From Lachnospiraceae bacterium (GTDB lineage Bacteria; Bacillota; Clostridia; Lachnospirales; Lachnospiraceae), in contig JAFLSW010000005.1 of assembly GCA_022510725.1 (NCBI GenBank), positions 37,904-101,903 of the forward strand: DNA of 64,000 bases, read 5' to 3'. The position numbers were made by a program, and so were the translations under genes. The notes under the pieces were generated by a model. The model made no database searches and was not told where the DNA came from. It worked only from the letters and a program-made list of their open reading frames with translations. Position 1 is the first letter of the stretch, and each line of letters starts with the position of its first letter. Below are positions 36,570-45,182 of the stretch, piece by piece.

Positions 36570-37079
36570 ATGTTTAAAGTAGGAGATTTCATCTACTACG
36601 AAAATCGAGGAATCTGTAAAGTGGAGAATATTACGGAATTAAATCTGCCGGGAGCCACAAAAGGACAAAAATACTACGAATTAAAGCCTGTTTTTGAAGA
36701 GTCGGGAAAAATCTATTCTGCAGTGGATAATAATAAGGTCATGATGCGCCACATGATCTCTAAAGAAGAAGCAAAGCAGTTGATTGATGATATCCCATCC
36801 ATACCTGAGATGTGGGTCGGGGATGAGAAGCAGCGGGAAATGAAATACAAAGAGGCCATGCAGTCCTGTGACTGCAGACAGTGGGTCAGCATTATTAAGA
36901 CTCTTTATCTGCGCAGACAGGATCGACTACTCCAGGGCAAGAAAACAACCAACACCGATGACCGCTACTTTAAAAAGGCGGAAGAAAACCTTCATGGGGA
37001 ACTGGCCATGGCGCTGGGTGTGGAAAAAGACGAAATGGTAGACTTTATTGAAGAGCGTCTTCAGGCTCTTCAGAGTTAG
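36570..37079 (+). CDS. CarD/CdnL-family RNA-polymerase-binding regulator
   Basis: About 169 residues. The N-terminal Tudor-like RNA-polymerase interaction domain reads FKVGDFIYYENRGICKVENI; the C-terminal half is helical (EEAKQLIDDIPSIPEMW; RQWVSIIKTLYLRRQDR). CarD/CdnL proteins bind the RNA-polymerase beta subunit and stabilise open complexes at promoters such as those of rRNA genes, with links to the stringent response. The ATG at 36570 fits GGAAAGG better than 36564. The coding end overlaps the convergent membrane-protein gene by 35 bases. Confidence 0.88.
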   Translation: MFKVGDFIYYENRGICKVENITELNLPGATKGQKYYELKPVFEESGKIYSAVDNNKVMMRHMISKEEAKQLIDDIPSIPEMWVGDEKQREMKYKEAMQSCDCRQWVSIIKTLYLRRQDRLLQGKKTTNTDDRYFKKAEENLHGELAMALGVEKDEMVDFIEERLQALQS

Positions 37080-38388
37080 TGCAAGAGTTTTCATATGACT
37101 CTTTCTTATCAGACACTTCTTCGGCTTCCTCTTCTTTTGGAGGAAGCTTTAATGTTACCCGCATAACCCGGTTTTTACTGATCACAGAGGCAGTTATAAT
37201 GGTGCCGTCTTCCAGGGTAACGCTTTCTCCAAGCCTTGGCACTCTGTCCAATTGCTCGATCATAATGCCGCCGATGGAGTCATAATCCTCTGAATCGTAT
37301 TCTGTCATCAGGGCATCGTTAATATCGTCTAATTTCATGGCACCGGCGATATCATAGGTGCCTTCGCCGATCTCCTTTAACAGTTCTTTTTCTTCTCCGT
37401 CGTATTCATCGCGGATCTCTCCCACGATTTCTTCCAACAGATCTTCCAGGGTAATAAGACCTACACAGACACCGTATTCGTCCAAGACTACGGCAATATT
37501 ATTGGCGCTTTCCCGCATTTCATTAAATAAGTCATCTGTCTTTTTGGTCTCATAGGTATAATAAATGTCCCGCATAATATCCCTGATATGAAAATCGGAC
37601 TTTTTGTTGACTAAGAAAAAGTCTTTTAAGGTCACGCTGCCGATGATCTGTTCTGTTTCCTCTTCATAAACAGGAATACGGGAATACAGGGTGTTTTTAA
37701 ACAGATTGCAAAGCTCCTTATAAGAGGCTTCTACATCGATTGCCGTCATATCAATACGGGGGATCATGATATCTTTTGCCAGGGAATCTCCCAGATCAAA
37801 TACATTTAAGATCATTTCCCGCTCTTCGGACTCAATGGCACCGTCCTCATGGCTGACTTCCACATAGGTTTTTAATTCGTTTTCCGTCATAGGATTATAG
37901 GCACCGGTACTGCTGATGCGCATCAGCTTCAATAAAAAGCCGGACATTTTGTCCACGATAAAGATGACCGGTGTCAGCAAAAACATCAGCATCTGAATAA
38001 ATGGACTGTATGTAAGGGCCGTTTTTTCTGCATTGATATTGGCTGCCGTTTTGGGCACGATCTCCCCAAACAACAAAAGGATAATGGTCAAAAGACCGGT
38101 TACCGCACCCACATATACGCTGCCGAACAGTTTTATGGTCAGGGTGGTAGCGATGGATGTAATGGAAATATTCACCAGATTGTTGCCGATGAGAATGGTA
38201 CTTAACATTTTGCCGGGGGATTCCAGAATAGAAAGAACTCGCGCAGCTTTTTTATTCCCTTCATCTGCAAGGGCCTTCATTTTTACTTTGTTGGTACAGG
38301 TCAAAGCTGTTTCCGCAGAAGAAAAGAATGCGGACAAAAACAGTAGGACAAATAAAATCGCCAGCAGTATGGCATCGGAAGTATCCAA
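37045..38388 (-). CDS. CNNM/CorC-type membrane protein with CBS pair
   Basis: A 447-residue 'hemolysin family' protein; true hemolysis is not implied. The N-terminal DUF21/CNNM domain has about four membrane segments and the FFSSAETALT motif. A CBS pair lies at about 200-325 (MIPRIDMTAIDVEAS; VVLDEYGVCVGLITLEDLLE). A C-terminal CorC_HlyC domain follows, with a charged tail. Relatives are linked to Mg2+ or Co2+ efflux. The start appears to be a TTG at 38388 with GGAG twelve bases upstream; that is unusual spacing but matches the family N-terminus. Its 3' end overlaps the CarD-family gene in the opposite direction. Confidence 0.9.
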   Translation of the reverse strand: MDTSDAILLAILFVLLFLSAFFSSAETALTCTNKVKMKALADEGNKKAARVLSILESPGKMLSTILIGNNLVNISITSIATTLTIKLFGSVYVGAVTGLLTIILLLFGEIVPKTAANINAEKTALTYSPFIQMLMFLLTPVIFIVDKMSGFLLKLMRISSTGAYNPMTENELKTYVEVSHEDGAIESEEREMILNVFDLGDSLAKDIMIPRIDMTAIDVEASYKELCNLFKNTLYSRIPVYEEETEQIIGSVTLKDFFLVNKKSDFHIRDIMRDIYYTYETKKTDDLFNEMRESANNIAVVLDEYGVCVGLITLEDLLEEIVGEIRDEYDGEEKELLKEIGEGTYDIAGAMKLDDINDALMTEYDSEDYDSIGGIMIEQLDRVPRLGESVTLEDGTIITASVISKNRVMRVTLKLPPKEEEAEEVSDKKESYENSCTNSEEPEDALQ

Positions 38389-38499
38389 AATTAAACTCAG
38401 CTCCTATCATATTTTTTTGAACACATCATATGTTATAAGGAAAGATACTATAAAATGTTTTTCATTGTCAAGTAGTAGAAGAAAACAGGGGGAAAGAGA

Positions 38500-38886
38500 A
38501 TGCGAAGACAGCTGCTAAATCAGGAGGAAAGAAACGGCAGGGCACTGCTTTTGCTGGGGCTGTTGGTTTTTGCTTATGTATTGACCGGACTTTTGCTTTT
38601 CGGTCTGGCTTATCTGCTTTATAAGTTCAGGCTGGATGAAAAGATCGTCAATATTTCGGTGATCGTGATCTATGTACTGGTCAATTTTTTGACCGGATTT
38701 ATTGCGGGAAAACGATTAAAGGTAAAAAAGTTCTTATGGGGCTTTGTGCTGGGAAGCGCTTATTTTTTGATCCTGGCTTTGGTATCCTTTGTGGCAGGAC
38801 AGCAGGAAGCAGTCATCGGAAGCCATCTGGTCACCACCTATCTGCTCTGCGCCGGAGGCGGGATGTTAGGGGGCATGGTAAGCTGA
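38500..38886 (+). CDS. TIGR04086 family four-helix membrane protein
   Basis: A 128-residue protein with four predicted membrane helices (LLLLGLLVFAYVLTGLLLF; VNISVIVIYVLVNFLTGF; GFVLGSAYFLILALVSFV; TTYLLCAGGGMLGGMV). A basic segment, GKRLKVKKF, lies between helices 2 and 3. It matches a Clostridia family known mainly for sitting next to the SCIFF peptide gene, as it does here (91 bases). A role with the modified peptide or its export is possible but not shown. Confidence 0.85.
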   Translation: MRRQLLNQEERNGRALLLLGLLVFAYVLTGLLLFGLAYLLYKFRLDEKIVNISVIVIYVLVNFLTGFIAGKRLKVKKFLWGFVLGSAYFLILALVSFVAGQQEAVIGSHLVTTYLLCAGGGMLGGMVS

Positions 38887-38895
38887 AAAAAAGTC

Positions 38896-38924
38896 TTTCA
38901 ATGCCTGGGAAACTGTGCTATAAT
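38896..38924 (+). promoter_or_regulatory. scfA promoter with extended -10
   Basis: TTTCAA (38896-38901), 17 bases, TATAAT (38919-38924) preceded by TGC, an extended -10. It starts only ten bases after the TIGR04086 stop, so the peptide gene is probably independently and strongly transcribed. Confidence 0.7.
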
Positions 38925-38977
38925 CTACTCGTTGAGTAAAGTACGATATACTTCAAGTGAATAAAGGAGGCTATGTT

Positions 38978-39121
38978 ATGAAACATATCAAAACATTAAG
39001 CACAAGAGATTTCAAAGAATCCATGAAAAAAGGCGGATGCGGTGAATGCCAGACATCTTGTCAGTCAGCTTGCAAGACATCTTGTACGGTAGGAAACCAG
39101 AGCTGTGAACAGGTTAAATAA
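38978..39121 (+). CDS. scfA: SCIFF six-cysteine RiPP precursor
   Basis: A 47-residue peptide starting MKHIKTLSTRDFKESMKKGG, with cysteines at 21, 24, 28, 32, 36 and 43, the 'six Cys in forty-five' pattern. The N-terminal leader (about residues 1-20) is followed by a Cys/Ser/Thr-rich core, ending SCEQVK. It is the known substrate type for the radical-SAM maturase ScfB, which forms thioether links to neighbouring residues. AAAGGAGG is seven bases from the ATG. Found across nearly all Clostridia, its final function remains unclear. It is too short for many gene-finders. Confidence 0.95.
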   Translation: MKHIKTLSTRDFKESMKKGGCGECQTSCQSACKTSCTVGNQSCEQVK

Positions 39122-39133
39122 TTAGGATGTTTC

Positions 39134-39159
39134 ATAAGCAGCGAGTTATCGCTGCTTAT
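39134..39159 (+). other. perfect hairpin between scfA and scfB
   Basis: ATAAGCAGCGA (39134-39144) pairs perfectly with TCGCTGCTTAT (39149-39159) around a GTTA loop. There is no strong T-run, so it resembles a partial terminator or RNA-stabilising stem, useful for making more precursor than enzyme. Confidence 0.75.
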
Positions 39160-39212
39160 TATGTGTCTGTTTTAGAAAGCCACATAAAGAAACGGCGGTT
39201 AGGAGAATAAAG

Positions 39213-40610
39213 GTGGTACACACTTATAAAAATAACGGTTATAACCTGGTTTTGGATGTGAACAGCGGGAGCGTTCATGTGGTAGACGATGTGGCATATG
39301 ACCTGATCCCCGGATTAGAAGAGATCATAAAGGGGCATCATGGAAAAGAAGAAGTATTGTCTGTTGCAAAGCAGCTCGCAAAAGAAAAGGACAAGTCCTA
39401 TGCCGATGAAGAATTGGAAGAAGCGGTAGAGGAGATCATGGCGCTTGCAAAGGAAGAACTGCTGTATACAGAAGACATCTATGAGCCTTATATCAAAGAA
39501 TTCAAAGCCAGAGAGACGGTAGTCAAGGCTTTGTGCCTTCATATCGCCCACGACTGCAATCTGGCATGTAAATATTGCTTCGCCGAAGAAGGAGAGTACC
39601 ATGGCAGGCGCGCCCTCATGAGTTTTGAGGTGGGAAAAAAGGCTCTGGACTTTTTGGTATCTCATTCGGGAAACCGGGTCAATCTGGAAGTGGACTTTTT
39701 TGGCGGAGAACCTCTTATGAACTGGCAGGTAGTAAAGGACCTGGTGGCATATGGCAGATCCTTAGAAAAGCCCTTCCACAAGAAATTCCGCTTTACTTTA
39801 ACCACCAACGGGGTATTGCTAAATGATGAGGTGGAAGGATTCCTGAATCGGGAAATGGCTAATGTGGTCTTAAGCATAGATGGGCGGCAGCAGGTACATG
39901 ACCGCATGCGTCCCCATAGAGGCGGACAGGGCAGCTATGAAGAGATCGTTCCCAAATTCCGGAAGATCGCGGAAAGCCGGAACCAGACAAATTATTATGT
40001 GAGGGGCACTTTTACTCATCATAATCTGGATTTTGGGGCGGATGTGCTGCATCTGGCGGATCTGGGATTCAAACAGATTTCCATAGAGCCGGTGGTGGCA
40101 GAGGAGTCAGAGGATTATACCATCCGGAAAGAAGATATTCCGGTCATCATGGAGCAATATGATGAGCTGGCAAAGGAAATGATCAGGCGGAAAAAAGAAG
40201 GACAGGCTTTTATGTTCTTTCATTTTATGATAGATTTACAGGGTGGCCCCTGTGTGGCAAAGCGGCTTTCGGGCTGCGGTTCCGGTACGGAGTATCTGGC
40301 AGTCACACCCTGGGGAGATCTGTATCCCTGTCATCAGTTTGTAGGCGACGAAGCATTTCTTTTGGGAAATGTGGATGAGGGAATCGTAAAAAATGAGATC
40401 ACCGAACAATTTCGTGCCTGCAATGTATACGAAAAAGAAAAATGCAGAAAATGTTTTGCAAAATTCTATTGCAGCGGCGGCTGCGCGGCGAATTCCTATC
40501 ATTTTCACGGTAACATTCATGATGCATATGACATCGGATGTGAGCTTCAGAGAAAACGGATCGAATGCGCTATTATGATGAAAGCAGCACTTGCCGACGG
40601 AGAGGAGTAA
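39213..40610 (+). CDS. scfB: radical SAM SCIFF maturase (SPASM protein)
   Basis: A 465-residue maturase. The N-terminal ~100 residues form a peptide-recognition region of RRE type. The radical SAM motif is CNLACKYC (cysteines 115, 119 and 122). A C-terminal SPASM region contributes more cysteines (SGCGSG, YPCHQF, CRKCFAKFYCSGGC) for auxiliary clusters. It uses SAM radical chemistry to form thioether bonds in ScfA. The start is a GTG with TTAGGAG seven bases upstream. It lies between scfA and secDF on the same strand, typical of Clostridia. Confidence 0.96.
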   Translation: MVHTYKNNGYNLVLDVNSGSVHVVDDVAYDLIPGLEEIIKGHHGKEEVLSVAKQLAKEKDKSYADEELEEAVEEIMALAKEELLYTEDIYEPYIKEFKARETVVKALCLHIAHDCNLACKYCFAEEGEYHGRRALMSFEVGKKALDFLVSHSGNRVNLEVDFFGGEPLMNWQVVKDLVAYGRSLEKPFHKKFRFTLTTNGVLLNDEVEGFLNREMANVVLSIDGRQQVHDRMRPHRGGQGSYEEIVPKFRKIAESRNQTNYYVRGTFTHHNLDFGADVLHLADLGFKQISIEPVVAEESEDYTIRKEDIPVIMEQYDELAKEMIRRKKEGQAFMFFHFMIDLQGGPCVAKRLSGCGSGTEYLAVTPWGDLYPCHQFVGDEAFLLGNVDEGIVKNEITEQFRACNVYEKEKCRKCFAKFYCSGGCAANSYHFHGNIHDAYDIGCELQRKRIECAIMMKAALADGEE

Positions 40611-40616
40611 AGAAAG

Positions 40617-42878
40617 ATGAAAAAGAAAAATGCGGTTCTTTCCTTATTTTTGTTCCTGCTGATCATGGCAGGATGTATCTATGTTTCCTATATAGGAATC
40701 GGACCCACCAGAACCGGCGCAGCAGTGAATATCAAGCAGGGCCTGGATCTTGCCGGCGGCGTCAGCATAACCTATCAGGTAGTAGGAGAAGAAAAGCCAT
40801 CCGACTCGGATATGAGCGATACCATTTATAAGCTCCAAAAGCGTGTGGAGGCTTATTCTACGGAGGCTCAGGTATATAAAGAAGGAGACGACCGGATCAA
40901 TATCGAAATCCCCGGCGTTTCCGATGCCAATCAGATCTTACAGGAATTGGGCCAGCCCGGATCCTTGTATTTTATAGCGGAAACCGATGATGCCGGCAAT
41001 TTAAATTATTCCATTGTAGGAATTGATGAAAACGGAAAATATATCTATGCATTAAATAAAACCATCGATGAGTTGCTCGCAGACGGTTCCGTGAAATTGG
41101 ACGGAACCATGGTTGCCACTGCAGATGCGGCCCAGACGACGGACAATACAGCATTAAAGCAGAGTCAGTATGTCGTGAACCTGACCTTTACGGAAGAAGG
41201 TACGAAAGCTTTTGCGGAAGTGACCCAGAGAGCTTATGAACGGGGTGAAACCATCGGTATCTATTATGATGGCGAACTGGTCAGCGCACCTATCGTTCAG
41301 ACCGTGATCACAGGAGGACAGGCACAGATCACAGGCCAGAACAGCATCGAAGAAGCTCGGACCCTTGCTTCTACCATCCGTATCGGCGGACTGAAATTGG
41401 AGCTTCAGGAAATGCGTTCCAATGTGGTAGGTGCCCAGCTTGGTTCTGAGGCTATCAGTACCAGTTTACAGGCAGCGTTGATCGGTTTTATCCTGGTATG
41501 TCTGTTTATGATCGTGGTATATCTGCTGCCGGGCTTTGCTTCAGCTCTTGCCCTTACCATGTATGTGGTATTGACGCTGCTTGTATTAAACGGCTTTAAC
41601 CTGACTTTGACCCTGCCGGGTATTGCAGGTATCATCCTTTCCATCGGTATGGCAGTGGATGCCAATGTTATCATTTTTGCCCGTATCAGGGAAGAGATCG
41701 CAACCGGAAAGACGGTCCGTTCTGCTATTAAGATCGGTTTTGATAAAGCTACATCCGCTATTGTGGACGGCAATGTGACTACCTTTATTGCCGCTGTGAT
41801 TCTTGCTCTGCTGGGCTCCGGTACGGTAAAAGGCTTTGCCCAGACCTTAATGATCGGTATCATCCTTTCCATGTTTACGGCTATGGTGGTTACCAGAGTG
41901 CTGTTATATGCGCTCCATGGCATTGGATTGAGCAATGAAAAAATATATGGTTCGACAAAGGAAAGAAAGTCCATCGACTTCCTTTCTAAAAAAGCTGTTT
42001 TCTTTGCCATTTCCATTCTGCTCATTGTAGGAGGATTTGGCATGATGGGATACAACAAGGCGTCTACGGGAGATATCTTAAATTACTCCATGGAGTTTAA
42101 AGGCGGTACGGCTACCACCGTTACCTTCCCGGAGGATATGTCCATTGAAGAACTGGATGCACAGGTTGTACCTTATATCGAGCAGATTACCGGAGACGGC
42201 TATGTACAGACTCAAAAGGTAAGCGGTACCAATGAGGTCATTATCAAGACCCGTACCTTAAATGTGGAAGAGCGTGAGGAAATGAGCAGCATACTTGCCG
42301 CAAACTTCGGTGTCAATGAGGAAAGCATTCAGGCTGAGACCATCAGCGCAACGGTCAGCAATGAAATGAAAAAAGATGCAGTGATCGCAGTAGTAGTTGC
42401 TACGCTTTTGATGCTTGTTTATATCTGGATCCGATTCCATGATGTTCGTTTTGCTACCAGCGCAGTTGCGGCATTGGTACATGATGTTCTGGTGGTGCTG
42501 GCATTTTATGCAGTATCCAAGACCAGTATAGGTAATACCTTCATTGCCTGCATGCTGACCATTGTGGGTTACTCCATCAATGCCACCATCGTTATCTTTG
42601 ACCGTATTCGTGAGAATTTGAGAGAAATGCCCAAGAAGACGGAATTAAAAGAGGTTGTGAATGCAAGTATCACCCAGACTCTGACAAGAAGTATTTATAC
42701 CTCTTTAACTACCTTTATTATGGTAGCGGTGCTGTATGTTATGGGTGTGACCAGTGTCCGGGAGTTCGCACTGCCTCTGATGGTTGGTATCGTCTGCGGT
42801 GCCTATTCTTCCGTATGTGTTACCGGTGCACTGTGGTATGTGATGAAGACAAAGATCAAAGGAAAAAATACTCAGTGA
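40617..42878 (+). CDS. secDF: protein translocase subunit SecDF fusion
   Basis: A 753-residue fused SecD-SecF. The SecD half has QGLDLAGGVSITYQV near residue 40, a periplasmic-type P1 region, and membrane motif SIGMAVDANVIIFARIREE. The SecF half starts at about 455 and has MEFKGGTATTV and TIVGYSINATIVIFDRIREN. About twelve transmembrane helices are expected. It uses the proton gradient to assist SecA/SecYEG export. The six-base gap after scfB suggests co-transcription; SecDF may help export many proteins, perhaps including the modified SCIFF peptide. Confidence 0.96.
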   Translation: MKKKNAVLSLFLFLLIMAGCIYVSYIGIGPTRTGAAVNIKQGLDLAGGVSITYQVVGEEKPSDSDMSDTIYKLQKRVEAYSTEAQVYKEGDDRINIEIPGVSDANQILQELGQPGSLYFIAETDDAGNLNYSIVGIDENGKYIYALNKTIDELLADGSVKLDGTMVATADAAQTTDNTALKQSQYVVNLTFTEEGTKAFAEVTQRAYERGETIGIYYDGELVSAPIVQTVITGGQAQITGQNSIEEARTLASTIRIGGLKLELQEMRSNVVGAQLGSEAISTSLQAALIGFILVCLFMIVVYLLPGFASALALTMYVVLTLLVLNGFNLTLTLPGIAGIILSIGMAVDANVIIFARIREEIATGKTVRSAIKIGFDKATSAIVDGNVTTFIAAVILALLGSGTVKGFAQTLMIGIILSMFTAMVVTRVLLYALHGIGLSNEKIYGSTKERKSIDFLSKKAVFFAISILLIVGGFGMMGYNKASTGDILNYSMEFKGGTATTVTFPEDMSIEELDAQVVPYIEQITGDGYVQTQKVSGTNEVIIKTRTLNVEEREEMSSILAANFGVNEESIQAETISATVSNEMKKDAVIAVVVATLLMLVYIWIRFHDVRFATSAVAALVHDVLVVLAFYAVSKTSIGNTFIACMLTIVGYSINATIVIFDRIRENLREMPKKTELKEVVNASITQTLTRSIYTSLTTFIMVAVLYVMGVTSVREFALPLMVGIVCGAYSSVCVTGALWYVMKTKIKGKNTQ

Positions 42879-42917
42879 TTTCTTTAAAAACAGGTAGATT
42901 TTCTTGTTGGTATGATG

Positions 42918-43023
42918 TATAATGTAATCGTACAAAAGAGAAAGCAGCGAAGAAACCATATTTTAATGGTTGCTGCGAGATTTCAAACCAGAAAGGGGAT
43001 GGCTTCGGTCATTCCTTTTTTGT
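42918..43023 (+). promoter_or_regulatory. structured leader: hairpin followed by terminator-like stem
   Basis: After a TATAAT at 42918-42923 there are two stems. The first pairs GCAGC (42944-42948) with GCTGC (42972-42976) and AACCAT with ATGGTT, leaving a five-base bulge. The second, AAAGGGGATG (42992-43001) with CATTCCTTT (43010-43018), has a TTCG-containing loop and runs into six T residues, just before the UPF0173 start. It may terminate secDF transcripts or form an attenuator; no known riboswitch motif was recognised. Confidence 0.5.
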
Positions 43024-43038
43024 AACGGAGGTGTGTGT

Positions 43039-43668
43039 ATGAATATTACATGGATCGGACATTCTTGTTTTAAAGTGGAAAAGGACGGCTGCGTTATTGT
43101 ACTGGACCCTTATGAAGACGGATCGGTGCCGGGGCTATCCTCAGTACGGGAGCATGCCAATCTGGTGCTCTGCAGCCACGAACATGGAGATCACAATGCC
43201 AGAGAGCTGGTAGAGGTGGAAGAGAAAGCGGACCTGCCTTTTCAGATCACCAGGATTGAAAGTTATCATGATGGGAGCAAAGGAAAGAAAAGAGGTCCCA
43301 ATACCATCCACATCATAGAGGACGGCAGTTCCAGAATCGCCCATATGGGAGATATCGGTTGTGAACTGGAGCCGGATCAGATCCAACTGCTAAAAAATCT
43401 GGATGTGCTTTTGGTTCCGGTAGGGGGATTTTTTACCATTAATGCCAAGGAAGCGGCAGACCTGGTATCAGTATTGCAGCCCAGGATAACCGTTCCCATG
43501 CATTATAAGGACAGAAAGGAAGGCTTTGGTTTCGGTGTACTGGGCGGCGTAGATGCCTTTGTGAAATGTATGCCGAATGCAGTAACCCTTTCAGAAAGCC
43601 GGATAGAAAGCACCGGTTCCTTTGATGCACCGGTGGTGGTATTACGACCTAAGAATTCAGCTTCTTAA
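43039..43668 (+). CDS. UPF0173-type metal-dependent hydrolase
   Basis: A 209-residue metallo-beta-lactamase-fold protein: it starts MNITWIGHSCFKVEKDG, with SHEHGDHN at about 50-57 as the metal-binding motif, HMGDIG as a second ligand region, and PMHYKD near the end. Related UlaG-like enzymes cleave lactones or phosphodiesters, but UPF0173 members lack firm assignment. The ATG at 43039 has GGAGG seven bases upstream, unlike the longer frame beginning at 42970. Its 3' end overlaps the convergent trkH gene by 20 bases. Confidence 0.9.
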   Translation: MNITWIGHSCFKVEKDGCVIVLDPYEDGSVPGLSSVREHANLVLCSHEHGDHNARELVEVEEKADLPFQITRIESYHDGSKGKKRGPNTIHIIEDGSSRIAHMGDIGCELEPDQIQLLKNLDVLLVPVGGFFTINAKEAADLVSVLQPRITVPMHYKDRKEGFGFGVLGGVDAFVKCMPNAVTLSESRIESTGSFDAPVVVLRPKNSAS

Positions 43669-45145
43669 AACTGCGCACACTCTTTTTGTATGCAAACAGA
43701 TCCTTCCAGATGGATTTATGGAACAAAAGCAGCAAGGGGAACAGCTCCAGCCTGCCGGCTAACATGTCAAACATCAGGACATACTTGGCAAAGGGTGAGA
43801 AGAAAGCAAAATTCGCCGAAGGTCCCACCATTTCCAGACCGGGACCGATATTGTTGATGGTAGCGGCTACTGCCGTAAATCCTGTGATCAGATCGGTATC
43901 GTCAAAGGAGATCAAAAATACCGACAGGACAAAGAGGACGAAGAAAGTAATAAAATATACATTGACCGTACGGACTACCTCGTGCTCGATAGGCTTTTCG
44001 TCCATTTGTATCTTCTTAATGCTCTTGGGATGGATATAGGACATAAATTCCTTTCTCACCGTTTTGAACAGGATCACGAAACGGGATACCTTAATACCGC
44101 CGCCGGTACTTCCTGCACAGGCACCGATGAACATGAGCAATACAAGGACGATCTTACAGGATTCGTTCCACATATTAAAATCCACGGTGGAAAATCCGGT
44201 GGTGGTAATGATGGAAGCCACTTGAAAAGCGGATTGTGTCAGCGCCTCAAAAGCATTGGCACATAAGTTTAAAATGTTAAAGAAAATAAAGGCAACGGAA
44301 GCTGCGATGATCAATAAATAGTAACGAACTTCCTCCATCTTTAATGCTTTTTTGATCTGGCCAAAGAGAATCAAATAGTAGGCATTAAAATTAATGCCAA
44401 AGAGGATCATAAATATGGTGACGATCCATTGGATATAAGGAGAATATCCTGCGATACTACTGTTTTTGATCCCAAAACCACCGGTTCCGGCAGTTCCGAC
44501 GCTGGTGCAGATGGCATCAAACAGGGGCATTCTGCCAAAGAGCAGAAGGACCATCTCTGCGATGGTCAGTCCCAGATAGATCAGATACAGAAATCGTGCC
44601 GTATATCTTACTTTGGGAACCAGCTTACCAACAGAGGGACCGGGACTTTCCGCCCGCATCAGGTTGATGTTGGAGCCACCGCTTAAGGGGACGATAGCAA
44701 GAAGGAATACCAAAACGCCCATGCCGCCTATCCAGTGGGTAAAGCTGCGCCAGAAAAGAGAGCAGTGGGAAAGGGCTTCCACATCGTTTAAGATGCTGGC
44801 ACCGGTAGTGGTAAAACCGGAAATGGTCTCAAATAAAGCGTCTGTTAATGAAGGAATCTCCTTTGTCAGGTAGAAGGGGAGACATCCGAAGAAGCTTAAG
44901 AAGATCCAGCTGAGTGCGGTAGTGATACAGCCTTCTTTTAGGTAAAAGACATGATTTGCCGGTTTTTTTATGGTCATCAGACATCCTAACAAAAAACATG
45001 CTGCCGCTACAGGCAGATACCAGATGCCGACCTGTTCTCTGTAGATCAGTGCTACCAGGCAGGGGAGCAGCAATAGGGCTGCCTCTGTCTTTAAAACATT
45101 TCCTAATACAAAACGAATGATTGAACTGTTCATATGTATGATCAT
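43649..45145 (-). CDS. trkH: TrkH/KtrB-family potassium uptake channel
   Basis: A 498-residue membrane protein with about ten helices and the four pore loops of the SKT superfamily: TTTGAS, GTAGTGGFG, TTTGFST and ATINNIGPG. These provide the K+ selectivity filter. It should form the membrane channel of a Trk/Ktr system gated by the RCK protein TrkA encoded just upstream. The ATG at 45145 lies almost against AAAGGA; the ATG four codons later has loose spacing. trkA and trkH form a minus-strand operon, separated by 37 bases. Confidence 0.94.
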   Translation of the reverse strand: MIIHMNSSIIRFVLGNVLKTEAALLLLPCLVALIYREQVGIWYLPVAAACFLLGCLMTIKKPANHVFYLKEGCITTALSWIFLSFFGCLPFYLTKEIPSLTDALFETISGFTTTGASILNDVEALSHCSLFWRSFTHWIGGMGVLVFLLAIVPLSGGSNINLMRAESPGPSVGKLVPKVRYTARFLYLIYLGLTIAEMVLLLFGRMPLFDAICTSVGTAGTGGFGIKNSSIAGYSPYIQWIVTIFMILFGINFNAYYLILFGQIKKALKMEEVRYYLLIIAASVAFIFFNILNLCANAFEALTQSAFQVASIITTTGFSTVDFNMWNESCKIVLVLLMFIGACAGSTGGGIKVSRFVILFKTVRKEFMSYIHPKSIKKIQMDEKPIEHEVVRTVNVYFITFFVLFVLSVFLISFDDTDLITGFTAVAATINNIGPGLEMVGPSANFAFFSPFAKYVLMFDMLAGRLELFPLLLLFHKSIWKDLFAYKKSVRSFKKLNS

Positions 45146-45182
45146 GTCCTTTCCCGGTAAGTGTTTTTCGTAACATTCTTTA

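Noticed and set aside
37045..38388. Literal hemolysin function
   Set aside because: The name is historical; the DUF21, CBS and CorC_HlyC layout points to a metal transport role.
38978..39121. scfA as a metallothionein or ferredoxin fragment
   Set aside because: The leader, six-Cys spacing and the adjacent ScfB maturase identify it as a SCIFF precursor.
41405..42058. 217-codon minus-strand frame within secDF
   Set aside because: Antisense shadow of a helix-rich gene, with no ribosome-binding site.
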